Of a stretch of DNA of 39,123 bases, positions 1-8,587 are shown piece after piece. Numbering within the stretch: position 1 is the first letter of the stretch; every line of letters begins with the position of its first letter. The notes under the pieces were generated by a model. That model searched no databases. It had not been told where the DNA came from and was given only the letters and a program-made list of their open reading frames with translations. This DNA comes from a bacterium. GTDB lineage: Bacteria; Auribacterota; UBA3054. The translations under genes were made by a program, and so were the position numbers. Location of the stretch: contig JAFYHD010000115.1 of assembly GCA_017539325.1 (NCBI GenBank), forward strand, positions 1 through 39,123, read 5' to 3'.

Positions 1-30
1 AAAAGGCTTCCCTTGCGGGAAGCCTTTTTT
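1..30. terminator. Bidirectional intrinsic terminator
   Basis: The stem AGGCTTCCC / GGGAAGCCT surrounds the loop TTGC, with an A-run on the left and a T-run on the right. It can therefore terminate transcription from either side. The gene it serves on the left lies outside the window. Confidence 0.8.
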
Positions 31-109
31 ATCGAGCCGAACCCGCGGTCATCGGATTTATCTTGCTAATCGCTCTGGCTTTACAAAGAAAAGCGAAATG
101 AGGCCGCAT

Positions 110-144
110 AAAAAAAGACTTCCCTCACGGGAAGTCTTTTTTTT
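110..144. terminator. Bidirectional intrinsic terminator
   Basis: The stem AGACTTCCC / GGGAAGTCT surrounds the loop TCAC and is flanked by long A and T runs. It closely resembles the hairpin at 1-30. On the minus strand it is the first hairpin with a U-tract downstream of rubrerythrin, so it probably ends the perR-rubrerythrin transcript. Confidence 0.8.
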
Positions 145-329
145 GGGGGTGCCCCTTGATTTTGTATAATTGTTCTGATAAAATGTTACCGATTCAAAAT
201 TAAAATGTATATTTGATTTTGGAGGCCGTCACTTTTTTCAAGTTTGGCATCAAATATATTCCCCCCCATGTCTCGGTTGGACTTTCTCTACTTATCTCAG
301 TGCATCCTTAAACCGGGACAAATCCCCCC

Positions 330-362
330 GACAGGAGGCGAAAGCCTCCTGTCTCTTTTTTT
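330..362 (+). terminator. Strong hairpin with plus-strand T-tail
   Basis: A perfect 10-bp stem (GACAGGAGGC / GCCTCCTGTC) with a GAAA tetraloop is followed by TCTTTTTTTT on the plus strand. There is no plus-strand gene upstream in the window. It could end a small RNA starting after 170. On the minus strand it lies 20 bases past the rubrerythrin stop with no U-tract, where it could protect the 3' end of that mRNA. Confidence 0.7.
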
Positions 363-373
363 AAGCCGGAAGC

Positions 374-910
374 TTAATAGTTTTCCGCTCTGAGCTTGAA
401 GTAAGACTGCGGATGCGCGCAGACCGGGCAGACTTCCGGAGCCTTCTTGCCGAAATGCAGATGACCGCAGTTGGCGCATTCCCAGACCATGTCGCCGTCC
501 TTGGAGAAGACCAAGCCGTCTTTAACGTTGGTCAAGAGCTTGCGATAGCGTTCCTCGTGGGCTTTCTCAACGGCCGCGACGCCGTCGAAGAGCTTGGCGA
601 TGGCTTCGAAGCCCACTTCCCTCGCTTCCTTGGCGAAAGTGGCGTACATGTCGGTCCACTCGAAGTTTTCGCCGTCCGCGGCGGCTTCAAGGTTCTCGGC
701 CGTGGAGCCGATGCCGCCGTTCAGGAGCTTAAACCAGAGCTTGGCGTGCTCTTTTTCGTTCTCGGCGGTTTCGAGGAAGATCTTGGCGATCTGTTCATAG
801 CCGTCCTTTTTCGCTTTGGAGGCGAAATAGGTGTACTTGTTGCGGGCCTGGGATTCGCCCGCGAAAGCGGTCTGAAGATTGGCTTCAGTTTTGGTGCCTT
901 TGAGGTTCAT
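374..910 (-). CDS. rbr: Rubrerythrin
   Basis: Rubrerythrin is a cytoplasmic non-haem diiron peroxidase that reduces hydrogen peroxide with electrons from rubredoxin. The 178-residue protein has the full two-part layout. The N-terminal ferritin-like four-helix domain (about residues 1-140) carries E19, the ENEKEH motif (E52, H55) and a second E/H set near [10 protein letters not shown]-terminal rubredoxin-like domain (about 140-178) carries two CxxC pairs (CANC and CPVC). The length is normal for the family. A good ribosome site (AAGGAG, spaced 5 from ATG) supports the start. It is the last gene of a three-gene unit with perR and a flavin reductase/rubredoxin, 41 bases downstream of the latter, fitting peroxide-inducible expression. 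Confidence 0.95.
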   Translation of the reverse strand: MNLKGTKTEANLQTAFAGESQARNKYTYFASKAKKDGYEQIAKIFLETAENEKEHAKLWFKLLNGGIGSTAENLEAAADGENFEWTDMYATFAKEAREVGFEAIAKLFDGVAAVEKAHEERYRKLLTNVKDGLVFSKDGDMVWECANCGHLHFGKKAPEVCPVCAHPQSYFKLRAENY

Positions 911-951
911 AATTTCTCCTTTTTAAGTTTTAGGTAGTAGGTAAAAATATC

Positions 952-1566
952 TTAGGCTTCCACAAGCTCGAAATCCGCCGCGCCGTGCTTGCACAGCGGG
1001 CAGATGAAGTCGGGAGGCAGATTCTCGCCCTCGTAAACGTAGCCGCAGATCTTGCAGCGCCAGACTTTTTTCGAGCCCTTCGGCTGCTCCGGTTTCGGCT
1101 TGACGTTCGCGTGATAATAAGCGTAGCTCATAGGATCGTTCTCGGAGAGATTTCCGCTCTCCTCGACCAAACCTATGAACAAAAGATGCGTTCCCAGGTC
1201 GATGACTTGTTTTACGCTGCAGCTTACGTAGGCGCAGACGTTCTTTTTCAGGTAGACTACGCCGTTTTTCGCCCTTGCTGTCTCGATGCCCTCAAACTTG
1301 TCGACGTCCTTGCTGCTCTGGAAGCCGAAATTCTTGATCAGGTCGAAATTGGCCGTCACATCAAGCATGCTGACGGTAAAGACGCCGCTCTTCTCGATCG
1401 ATCCGGCGGTGTAGTTCATTTTGTTGACCGTAAGAGAGATCATGGTCGGCGTGACGGTCACTTGGCAGGCGGTGTTGACAATACAGCCGACGTCGCGGCC
1501 GGATCCGTCTTTCGTCGCGGCCACGAAGAGTCCGTAGGTTATCTTGGCAAGGGGGTCTAACGGCAT
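952..1566 (-). CDS. Flavin reductase-rubredoxin fusion (Hrb-like)
   Basis: Residues 1-150 match the FMN-binding flavin reductase / flavoredoxin fold (start MPLDPLAKITYG, then an NTACQVT segment). A lysine/proline linker follows, and then a C-terminal rubredoxin domain of about 40 residues (CKICGYVYEG ... CPLC). This is the layout of high-molecular-weight rubredoxin (Hrb), which in anaerobes passes NAD(P)H electrons to oxygen- or peroxide-reducing partners such as flavodiiron proteins and rubrerythrin. The rbr gene directly downstream suits that role. The frame opens with a GTG at 1572, but I prefer the ATG at 1566 because GAGG lies 5 bases upstream of it. That ribosome site overlaps the perR stop codon, suggesting translational coupling. 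Confidence 0.88.
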   Translation of the reverse strand: MPLDPLAKITYGLFVAATKDGSGRDVGCIVNTACQVTVTPTMISLTVNKMNYTAGSIEKSGVFTVSMLDVTANFDLIKNFGFQSSKDVDKFEGIETARAKNGVVYLKKNVCAYVSCSVKQVIDLGTHLLFIGLVEESGNLSENDPMSYAYYHANVKPKPEQPKGSKKVWRCKICGYVYEGENLPPDFICPLCKHGAADFELVEA

Positions 1567-1573
1567 AAGCACC

Positions 1574-1939
1574 TCAATTTTTAGCCTGGCACTTCGGGCA
1601 GGTGAAATAGACTTTCAGTTCGTAACCGTCCACGCGCGTGGCCAGCTTCGCCTCTAAGGCCTCTTTGCTCTGGAGGGGCGGTACGTCATAGACCTTGCCG
1701 CAAACGGTGCAGACAAGGTGGTCGTGGGGCTCCACAAAGCCATCGTAGCGGTCGGGAGCGTCCTCCATAGGTATCCTACGGACCTTTTTCTCGTCGCAGA
1801 GCGCCTTGAGGTTGCGGTAGACTGTACCCAGAGCCAGAGCCGGCATTCTCTGCCTGGCTCTCAAAAGGATCTCGTCAGCGGTCGGATGGAACCTCTGGGC
1901 GCGCAATACTCCAAGTATGACTTCTTTCTGTCTGCTCAT
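1574..1939 (-). CDS. perR: PerR-type Fur family peroxide regulator
   Basis: This is a 121-residue metal-dependent repressor of the Fur superfamily. The winged helix covers about residues 1-70 (ALGTVYRNLKAL recognition helix) and is followed by the dimerisation domain. Two CxxC pairs (C77/C80 and C114/C117) form the structural zinc site. By alignment with Bacillus PerR from memory, the regulatory-metal ligands are all present: H18, D66, H72, H74 and D85. An aspartate at the D85 position is the feature that distinguishes PerR from Fur in Bacillus. The N-terminus is about 20 residues shorter than in Bacillus PerR, and the promoter lies too close for a longer form. It leads the operon with the flavin reductase/rubredoxin and rubrerythrin, and probably represses its own promoter. 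Confidence 0.88.
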   Translation of the reverse strand: MSRQKEVILGVLRAQRFHPTADEILLRARQRMPALALGTVYRNLKALCDEKKVRRIPMEDAPDRYDGFVEPHDHLVCTVCGKVYDVPPLQSKEALEAKLATRVDGYELKVYFTCPKCQAKN

Positions 1940-1950
1940 AAAAAAGTAGG

Positions 1951-1969
1951 AATGATTATCACTTTCATT
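1951..1969 (-). promoter_or_regulatory. Fur/PerR-type operator
   Basis: A 19-bp imperfect inverted repeat reads AATGATTATCACTTTCATT on the plus strand. AATGA / TCATT arms and a TGATAAT core resemble Fur and PerR boxes. It covers the 3' edge of the -10 box and the predicted start point, so bound PerR would block transcription of its own operon. Confidence 0.7.
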
Positions 1970-1995
1970 ATAAGCTATGACAGGAATAAAGTCAA
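1967..1995 (-). promoter_or_regulatory. Sigma-70 promoter of perR operon
   Basis: On the minus strand, TTGACT (1990-1995) and TATAAT (1967-1972) are separated by exactly 17 bases. Predicted initiation near 1960 gives a leader of about 20 bases. The leader has no obvious Shine-Dalgarno sequence before the perR ATG, so perR translation may be weak. The -35 box lies only 12 bases past the stop codon of the upstream glycosidase gene. Confidence 0.85.
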
Positions 1996-2006
1996 GGCTT
2001 CGCCCC

Positions 2007-5000
2007 CTATTTGGTGAAGATCTCGACCTCCGCCACGTGGCCGGCCGGATTGTCCGTGTTCTTGTCGATCCTGATCATGACGTAGCGGGCCTTGACCGGC
2101 TCCACGGTGATCTCGTCGCCGTCCTTGACAGCTAAGCAGTCGTCCTTGCCGCCGATCTCAGTCCAGGAGTGCAGGTCAGGCGAAACCAGGTAGCGGTAGC
2201 TGTAGCGGCGCTGGCCGTCGTGGAAGAAATAGGCGTGCAGCCTGAAGAATTCCGTCTCCTCGCCGAGGTCGATTATCGCCCACTGCGGATGAGGCGCGCC
2301 GCCGCTCCACATGGAGGTGGCGCAGTCCGTGTCGCCGTCGACCAGCTGCGATTCCGTCGGGTTTTCCGAAGGCGAGGTGAAGACCGGACAGTTGTAGGCG
2401 AGGTTGCCGACCTTGCCGGGCATCCTCGGGATGCCCTGGTGCCAGCAGTCTCTCTCCCCTAGCAGCGTGCATTCGTAGATGCGGTTGACTTTGCCCTCGA
2501 AAGTGACTCTTACTTTCTTGATCTGCGTCTGCTTGAAAGTGCAGACGAAAAGTTTTCCGTGGATGGGAAGCTCGGGCGCGGCGGAATCGCCCACCAGCAT
2601 TTCCTCGCCGTCCGCCTTGGTGACGTATATCTTGGCTTTGGCTTCGGCGATGTTGTTGCCGAAGAGCTTCACGCAGTAGGCCTGCGTCGGTTCGTCAAGA
2701 TTGCATTCGAACCAGGGCTCCTTGTCATCGGAAGCGGGACGCCAGAACTTCGGCGTGTTGTCGTTGGCGATGCCGTCGTTGATGGCCCTATAGTCGCATT
2801 TTTCATCCGTAGAGGAAGCGAGTATCGGCAGGAAGGTCATCAAGCCTTCCAGGCTCTTCAGCTGCTGGTCCCTGATCTGGCGCTCATCGAAATTCTGGAG
2901 GCTCTTTTCCGGGAAGCATTCCCAGAGCGGCGTGAAGGCGTTTTCCTTTCTCCAGCTGTCGAAGTGTTTGGCGTATTCCTTTATGAAGCGCTTGACGGTC
3001 GTGTTGTAAGTCTCGACAGGCTTGGGAGAACGCTTGAAATCCATCACTACCTCGCGGGCGGAAAGCGGGATCTCGACATAGTTGTCAGACCCTATGGCGG
3101 CGGGCTTCCCGTCAACGGAAACGCTGGCCCTCAGGGCGAAGTACGGGACCTTGATGAAAACTTTCCTCGGCTTGCCCCAGACGCCGCCCTCCTGGTCGAT
3201 CTTGAGGTCGACCTTCAGTCCTTCGGGGGTTCCCTTGGCGACAAGGTCGACGTTGCCGAACTGCGTGTTGAAGCGCCTGGCCACGATCTCTTTTCCCGGC
3301 AGCGTCCAGGCGGGCGCCACGGCGGACATTAGGTAAAGGTTGCTGACTTCGTCTTCCCTGACCAGCATGTTGCGGATAAGCGAAACGTACTTCACGTGTC
3401 CCCAGCCGTGAGGCGTGAAGTTCCCGCCGAAGTCGCGGTTGCTCCAGGGGTCTAAGCAGAATTCAAAGAAGGCGTGAGTCGAGGAGGTGTGCAAAAGGAC
3501 GCCGTAGAGGTCCTTGATCACGTTCTCGTCGCGGCCGAGGTAAAGGTCGGCCATGGAGGCTTTCATCGTGTTGTAGTGATGAAGGCAGTTGCAGCCAAGC
3601 GCGTTGAACATGATGAGCCCTTCGTCGCTCCAGTCGACTTCCCTTATGTAGTCGATAGTTTTCTTGACGCGCTCGTCATGGCTTCCCATGACGAACGTCG
3701 GATAGCTCGCCTCCATGTTGCCCCAGTGCGCGCCGCTCTTTCCGGTGTCGATGCCGGGAGGAATGAAGCCGTTGGTCGCGATGGCAACGTTGACATGGTA
3801 CATCATGTTGGAGATGAAATTGTCGGCGTAGGCGCGGTACTTTTTCGATTCCTCTTCCTGTCCCAGCTCCTTGGCGCAGGAGGCCATCATCTCAAAGGCT
3901 TTGGCGTTGTAGAAATTGTGCGCCGTGTAGTGGCCGGTGATGCCCTCGTTGTCGTAGGGGCCCATGGCCGGCATCAATTTCAGAGGATCGTTTTCTATGA
4001 TGTTCGTGACGTAGTTGAAGTTCTTGACGAGGCGCGGCCACATCCTGTCGAGGTAATCCCTGTCCTTCGTCTTGTAGTACCACATGAGAATGGCGTAGGG
4101 GCCGATGTTTTCCTGGTCGTTGAAGAAGCGGCCGTCGTCGTGCTGCGTCTTCTCGTAATAGGTGGCGACCTTTTTGCCTTCCTCGGGGAAGCCCGCGAAG
4201 AGCCAGGACCAGCTGAAATACATGGAGTCCCTGGGGAAGAAGCCGGTGTACTGCATTTCGTTGACGCCCTGGGAATAGTAGCCGTTGCCCTCGTCGTCAC
4301 GGGCTATGGCCATGTTGATAAGGCTGGTCCAGAAAGTGGCCTGGACTTTTTCCTCGGGGATCTTGAGGTCAACGGCCCTGAGAAGCAGCTGGTCCCAGTC
4401 TTCCTTGACTTCCCTTAATTTCCGATCGAAGGCTTCCGGATCCTTCATGAGGTTCAGCATGGTGCCGACCGCCGCCCAGTTCGTGGGAGCGTTGGGCATA
4501 AGGAAGACGAGGCTCTTGCTCTCGCCCGGCTTGAGGTCTACGGAATAGTCGGCGATGCAGACCGGAGTGGTCTCGGTCACGGCGTACTGCGAGCCTTTGA
4601 ACGTTCCCTCGTAGGGATGGTCTATGGTGGCGGAGATCTTTCTGGAAGGATCCTGCGGATAAACGGCCAGGATCTCGTCGTTGCGCAGAACGGCGTCGCC
4701 TCTCAGCTCGTAAGTCGATTCGCGCTGGAACGCGTAGTTTCTGCTGGCTTCTATGCGCGGCGTCACGCCTTTGTGGCGCAAGCCGGTTGCGATATACGCG
4801 ACGCCGTCGCTGGTGGAGACGTTCTCCATCGTCACTTTCGTGAAGGCGTACAGCGGGCTTCTCGGGACTCCGCGCTCAATATTGAAGGCGAACATCTTGA
4901 AGGAGTACTTTATCCCCATCTTCTCCATCGAATAGTTGACGATGGGATAGATGTTGTCTTCCAAATAGCGGTTGCGGTTCTGGACGAGATCGAGCTTCGG

Positions 5001-5219
5001 GCCGTACATGAACATCAGTTCCGCCGCCCTGTTGTAAAGGTACCCTTCCGCCGTGACCATGAAGCCTTTGGGAGAGTCCATGGTGCCCAGCTGGTCCGTG
5101 GGCCTGCTGTAATAGCAGAAAGGTTTCTCGATGTCGATCTCGGGCGAGACCATCGGGTGAGCGAGGGCAAAGGAGGCCGTAAGCAAGGCAAGGGCTGCGA
5201 GTATTGAAGCGGATCTCAT
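2007..5219 (-). CDS. Secreted six-hairpin glycosidase with discoidin domains (copy 2)
   Basis: The 1070-residue exported protein begins with a signal peptide (cleavage probably after SFALA, near residue 20). It has an N-terminal beta-rich domain (about 25-270), an (alpha/alpha)6 toroid of the six-hairpin glycosidase type (about 280-650; GPYDNEGITGHYTAHNFYNAKAF region, HTSSTHAFFEF) and a short beta cap. Two C-terminal F5/8-type (discoidin/CBM32-like) domains follow, at about 810-930 and 935-1070; the second has the typical PQWAIIDLG motif. It probably cleaves an external glycan, but I cannot assign a GH family or substrate, and catalytic acids cannot be named safely. It is a full-length paralogue of the next gene upstream (5359-8574). 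It has its own promoter, and no terminator separates it from the perR promoter. Confidence 0.75.
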   Translation of the reverse strand: MRSASILAALALLTASFALAHPMVSPEIDIEKPFCYYSRPTDQLGTMDSPKGFMVTAEGYLYNRAAELMFMYGPKLDLVQNRNRYLEDNIYPIVNYSMEKMGIKYSFKMFAFNIERGVPRSPLYAFTKVTMENVSTSDGVAYIATGLRHKGVTPRIEASRNYAFQRESTYELRGDAVLRNDEILAVYPQDPSRKISATIDHPYEGTFKGSQYAVTETTPVCIADYSVDLKPGESKSLVFLMPNAPTNWAAVGTMLNLMKDPEAFDRKLREVKEDWDQLLLRAVDLKIPEEKVQATFWTSLINMAIARDDEGNGYYSQGVNEMQYTGFFPRDSMYFSWSWLFAGFPEEGKKVATYYEKTQHDDGRFFNDQENIGPYAILMWYYKTKDRDYLDRMWPRLVKNFNYVTNIIENDPLKLMPAMGPYDNEGITGHYTAHNFYNAKAFEMMASCAKELGQEEESKKYRAYADNFISNMMYHVNVAIATNGFIPPGIDTGKSGAHWGNMEASYPTFVMGSHDERVKKTIDYIREVDWSDEGLIMFNALGCNCLHHYNTMKASMADLYLGRDENVIKDLYGVLLHTSSTHAFFEFCLDPWSNRDFGGNFTPHGWGHVKYVSLIRNMLVREDEVSNLYLMSAVAPAWTLPGKEIVARRFNTQFGNVDLVAKGTPEGLKVDLKIDQEGGVWGKPRKVFIKVPYFALRASVSVDGKPAAIGSDNYVEIPLSAREVVMDFKRSPKPVETYNTTVKRFIKEYAKHFDSWRKENAFTPLWECFPEKSLQNFDERQIRDQQLKSLEGLMTFLPILASSTDEKCDYRAINDGIANDNTPKFWRPASDDKEPWFECNLDEPTQAYCVKLFGNNIAEAKAKIYVTKADGEEMLVGDSAAPELPIHGKLFVCTFKQTQIKKVRVTFEGKVNRIYECTLLGERDCWHQGIPRMPGKVGNLAYNCPVFTSPSENPTESQLVDGDTDCATSMWSGGAPHPQWAIIDLGEETEFFRLHAYFFHDGQRRYSYRYLVSPDLHSWTEIGGKDDCLAVKDGDEITVEPVKARYVMIRIDKNTDNPAGHVAEVEIFTK

Positions 5220-5266
5220 TTCGTTTCCATTAACGGGAATGTTACATTAAAATAAAATTAGTGGTT

Positions 5267-5295
5267 ATTATATCAAAAAGTGGTATCACGTTCAA
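5267..5295 (-). promoter_or_regulatory. Promoter of second glycosidase gene
   Basis: On the minus strand, TTGAAC (5290-5295) and TATAAT (5267-5272) are separated by 17 bases. The leader to the ATG at 5219 is about 40 bases. The terminator just upstream shows that the two glycosidase copies can be transcribed separately. Confidence 0.8.
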
Positions 5296-5318
5296 GGAAT
5301 TTTTTGGCGTCTTTAAAC

Positions 5319-5346
5319 AAAAAAAGGCCCTCCCGAAGGAGGGCCT
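5319..5346 (-). terminator. Intrinsic terminator after first glycosidase
   Basis: The 9-bp GC-rich stem AGGCCCTCC / GGAGGGCCT has a four-base loop and is followed by a T-run on the minus strand. It starts 13 bases past the stop codon of the glycosidase at 5359-8574. Confidence 0.88.
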
Positions 5347-5358
5347 GAAAATATTCGC

Positions 5359-8300
5359 TCAATACACTTCGATCTCGGCGGCGTGGCCGCCTTCGTTGAC
5401 CGTGTTCTTCTCGATGACGAGCATGACGTAGCGGGCGCTCTCCTTTGCGAAATTGGTATCGCCGCCTTCCTTGCAGTAGTTGCTGCAGAGGTCGTCCATT
5501 CTCCCGACTTCCTTCCAGTCGGAGAGATCTTTCGAGATCCAGCAGGAGTAGCCGTAGTGGCGGTGGTCGTGGGAGTAGAGGTAGGTCTTGATCTTGGAGA
5601 TCTCCTCAGCCTTGCCGAGGTCTATTATGGCCCACTGCGGATGCGGCGGCGCGCCGCTCCAGTAGTTGGGCTCGCTCGTTGTCTCGCCGTCCACCAGGAA
5701 GGTCCCGACGTAGCCTTTTTCGTGCGGAGAGGTGAATACCGGGCGCCCGTAGGCCAAGTTTCCGCCCTTCTTGTCCCCTCTCAGGCCGCCTCTTTGCCAA
5801 ATGTCGGAGGGAGAAAGCAGCTGGCATTCCGAAACGGTGAAGCCGCCGCCCTCGAAAACGACCTTGACCTTTTTCACCATGGTGTCCGGGAAGAGGCAGA
5901 CGTAGAGGTCGCTCCTCACGGGGATGGCGGTCTTTTCGGTGGATCCGACCAAAACTTCCTCGTCGTCCTCGTTCACGACGAAAACCTTCACGGCGGGCTT
6001 GTCAAGGCCGCGGCCGAAGATCCTCACGCAGCCGGCCAGAGCCGCCGATTTCAGTTCGCACTCGATGCTGGAAGTTTCCTCGCCGGGCGCCGGACGCCAG
6101 GCCCTAGCCTGGTTGGCGTCGGTGATGCCGTCGTTGACGGTCTTAGGTTCGGTGCCGTTGGCGCTGGAGGAGGCGGTGACGGGCTGGAAGGTCATGATGC
6201 CTTCCTTTTCTTTCATAGAGGCGTTCTTCTGCTGGCGTCTGGGCATCTTCTCCAATTCCTTTTCCGGGAAGCATTCCCAATTCGCTTCCGTCAGGTGCTC
6301 TTTCTTCCATTCGGCGAAGCGCCTGGCGTATTCCTTGATGTACCAATCGACTGTGCTCGCGTAATCCTGGTACGGCCCTTCCGGACGATCGAAGGTCAGA
6401 ACCACTTCCTTCACGTCAAGGGGCACTTCCACCTGTCCGTCGGCGATCTCGGCGGGTCTGCCATCCACCGTTGCCTTGGCGTTCAAGGCGTAATACGGAA
6501 CCTTGACGAAAACATTATTGGGCTTGCCCCAAACGCCGCCGTTCTGCTCGATGGCAATGTTTATCTTCATGCCTTCCTCGGTGCCCTTGACGACAAGGTC
6601 GACGTTGCCGAAGAGCGTCAGGAAGCGCTTGGCTGTGATCTCCTTTCCGGGCAGCGTCCAGGTGGGCGCGGTGGCGGAGAGAAGGAAGAGATTGGTGTTC
6701 TCGTCTTCCCTGACCATCATGCTCCTAACGAGTGAGAGGTACTTCACGGCGCCCCAGCCGTGGGGAGTGACGTTGTGCAGGAAGTCCCTGTTCTGCCAGG
6801 GATTCAGGCAGAACTCAAAGAGCGCGTGGGTTGAGGAAGTGTGCAGGAGAACTCCGTAAAGGTCTTTGACGACGTTCTCGTCGCGGCCCATGTAAAGGTC
6901 CGCCATAGAAGCCTTCATGGTGTTGTAGTGGTGCAGGCAGTCCCAGCCAAGGGCGCGGAACATGATGAGCCCTTCGTCGCTCCAGTCGTTCTTCCTTATG
7001 TGGTCGATGGTCTTTCTGACGCGCTCGTCTTTTGATCCGAAAATGAAGGTCGGATAACTCGTCTCCATGTTGCCCCAGTGCGCGCCGTTCGTCCCGGTGT
7101 CGATGCCCGGCGTGATGTAGCCGTATTGGTCGACCAAGCCGTTGAGTCGGCCGACGAGGTTGGAGTAGAAGTTCTCGTAGTAAGCGAGGTAATTTTTCGA
7201 ATCCTCTTCCAAGCCGAGGTCTTTCGCGGCGGAAGAAAGGTATCTGAAAGCTTTGGCGTTGTAAAAATTGTGGGCGGTGTAGTGGCCGGTGATGCCCTCG
7301 TTGTCGTAGGGGCCCATCTTCGGCATAAGCTTCAAGGGATCATTGGCGATGATGTTGGTCGTGTAGGTATAGTTCTTCATCAGAACAGGCCACATCTCCT
7401 TGAGATAATCCAGATCCTTGGTCTTCTGGTACCACATAAGGATGGCGTAAGAGCAGATGTTCTCCTGGTCGATGTAGAAGCTGCCGTTCTCCAGCTGATA
7501 GCGCTTGTACTGATCGACGACTTTTCTCCCCTCGTCCGGCATGCCGGCGTAGTACCAGGCCCAGGTGAAGTACATCATGTCGCGGGGCACGAACATGTAG
7601 TACTGCATTTCGTTGACGCCCTGGTAATATGTGCCGTCGCCCTGGTCGTCCCTTGAAATGGCCATGTTCATGAGGCTGGTGTAGAAAGCGTTCTCCACTT
7701 TCTTCTCCGGTAGCCTCAGTTCAACGGCCTTATTCAGCAGCTTGTCCCAGTCTTCCTTGGCTTCCGCGAGCTTTTTGTCGAAGACCGCGGGATCGAGGTA
7801 GGCTTCCAGTTCGCTGATCTCGTCAGGGGAAGTCGGCATATTGGGATAGAGTATTACCACGCTCTTGCTCTCTTTGGGAGCAAGGCTGATCTCATAGCGG
7901 GCGGGACACCAAGGGGTGGTCTCCAGGACCGCCTCCTCGTAGCCGCGGAAAGCGCCTTTGTAGATAGTGTCGATGGTGGCGGTGACGTGTCTTTCGGGAA
8001 CATCCTGGTAGAGCGCGATCACTTCGTCGTCCCTAAGCGCGGCGTTGCCCCTGAACTCGTAGAGGGAGCCTCTGCTGAAAGGATAAGCGGAGTTAATGTC
8101 TATACGCCTGGTCGAACCTTTGTAGCGCGTGCCGACGCCGAAATAAGCCGTGTTGTCGCTGTCGGTAACGTTCTCCATAGTCACTTTGACGAAGCAGTAG
8201 AGCGGGCTTCTGGGGACGCCGCGTTCTTTCGTGAAGGCGAACATCTTGAAAGTGTATTTCACGCCAAGCTTCGTCAGATCATAGCTCATGATGGGATACT

Positions 8301-8574
8301 TGTCGTCCTCGAAAACTCTGTTGCGGTTGTGCGTCGGCAAGTACTCCGGCCCGTACATGAACATCAGTTCCGAAGACCTGTTGTAGAGGTAGCCTTCCGC
8401 GGTCACCATGAAGGCGTACGGCGCGTCCCAGACGCCCAGCTGGTCGGTCGGGCGGCTGTAGTAGCAGAAGGGCTTGGCCTCGTCTATTTCGGGCGACGCC
8501 ATGGGGAAAACGGGGACGGCCAGGGACGGAACGGAAGCAAGCAGGAGCGCTAAAACGAGCGGATATTTTTTCAT
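5359..8574 (-). CDS. Secreted six-hairpin glycosidase with discoidin domains (copy 1)
   Basis: The 1071-residue protein is a paralogue of the product of 2007-5219, colinear over its whole length and nearly identical in blocks of the toroid domain (GPYDNEGITGHYTAHNFYNA, NTMKASMADLY). It has a signal peptide (about residues 1-19), an N-terminal beta domain, an (alpha/alpha)6 domain and two C-terminal discoidin-like domains (about 810-935 and 940-1070; the second again has HPQWAIIDLG). Divergence is concentrated in the C-terminal binding domains, suggesting that the copies bind different parts of a glycan. The gene starts 13 bases after the waaF stop with a good ribosome site (AAGGA), so it may be read from the envelope operon upstream. 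The substrate is unknown. Confidence 0.75.
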   Translation of the reverse strand: MKKYPLVLALLLASVPSLAVPVFPMASPEIDEAKPFCYYSRPTDQLGVWDAPYAFMVTAEGYLYNRSSELMFMYGPEYLPTHNRNRVFEDDKYPIMSYDLTKLGVKYTFKMFAFTKERGVPRSPLYCFVKVTMENVTDSDNTAYFGVGTRYKGSTRRIDINSAYPFSRGSLYEFRGNAALRDDEVIALYQDVPERHVTATIDTIYKGAFRGYEEAVLETTPWCPARYEISLAPKESKSVVILYPNMPTSPDEISELEAYLDPAVFDKKLAEAKEDWDKLLNKAVELRLPEKKVENAFYTSLMNMAISRDDQGDGTYYQGVNEMQYYMFVPRDMMYFTWAWYYAGMPDEGRKVVDQYKRYQLENGSFYIDQENICSYAILMWYQKTKDLDYLKEMWPVLMKNYTYTTNIIANDPLKLMPKMGPYDNEGITGHYTAHNFYNAKAFRYLSSAAKDLGLEEDSKNYLAYYENFYSNLVGRLNGLVDQYGYITPGIDTGTNGAHWGNMETSYPTFIFGSKDERVRKTIDHIRKNDWSDEGLIMFRALGWDCLHHYNTMKASMADLYMGRDENVVKDLYGVLLHTSSTHALFEFCLNPWQNRDFLHNVTPHGWGAVKYLSLVRSMMVREDENTNLFLLSATAPTWTLPGKEITAKRFLTLFGNVDLVVKGTEEGMKINIAIEQNGGVWGKPNNVFVKVPYYALNAKATVDGRPAEIADGQVEVPLDVKEVVLTFDRPEGPYQDYASTVDWYIKEYARRFAEWKKEHLTEANWECFPEKELEKMPRRQQKNASMKEKEGIMTFQPVTASSSANGTEPKTVNDGITDANQARAWRPAPGEETSSIECELKSAALAGCVRIFGRGLDKPAVKVFVVNEDDEEVLVGSTEKTAIPVRSDLYVCLFPDTMVKKVKVVFEGGGFTVSECQLLSPSDIWQRGGLRGDKKGGNLAYGRPVFTSPHEKGYVGTFLVDGETTSEPNYWSGAPPHPQWAIIDLGKAEEISKIKTYLYSHDHRHYGYSCWISKDLSDWKEVGRMDDLCSNYCKEGGDTNFAKESARYVMLVIEKNTVNEGGHAAEIEVY

Positions 8575-8587
8575 TAGTCCTTAAGGT

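Larger units (their letters stand above)
1..373. other. Gene-free stretch with three hairpins
   Basis: No credible coding region is visible here. The stretch holds two near-identical bidirectional terminator hairpins (1-30 and 110-144) and a third strong hairpin (330-353) followed by a T-run on the plus strand. Between the second and third lies an AT-rich segment with a TATAAT hexamer at 165-170 but no convincing -35 box. A plus-strand small transcript of roughly 180 nt ending at the third hairpin is possible but unproven. It matches no RNA family I recognise. Confidence 0.5.

Noticed and set aside
297..479. Minus-strand frame of 60 codons overlapping the end of rubrerythrin
   Set aside because: It overlaps rbr in another frame, crosses a hairpin region and shows no protein-like features.
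5383..6735. Plus-strand open frame of 450 codons
   Set aside because: It is a mirror frame of the glycosidase gene, with no ribosome site and a biased Val/Asp/Gly composition. Similar mirror frames occur opposite the other copy.
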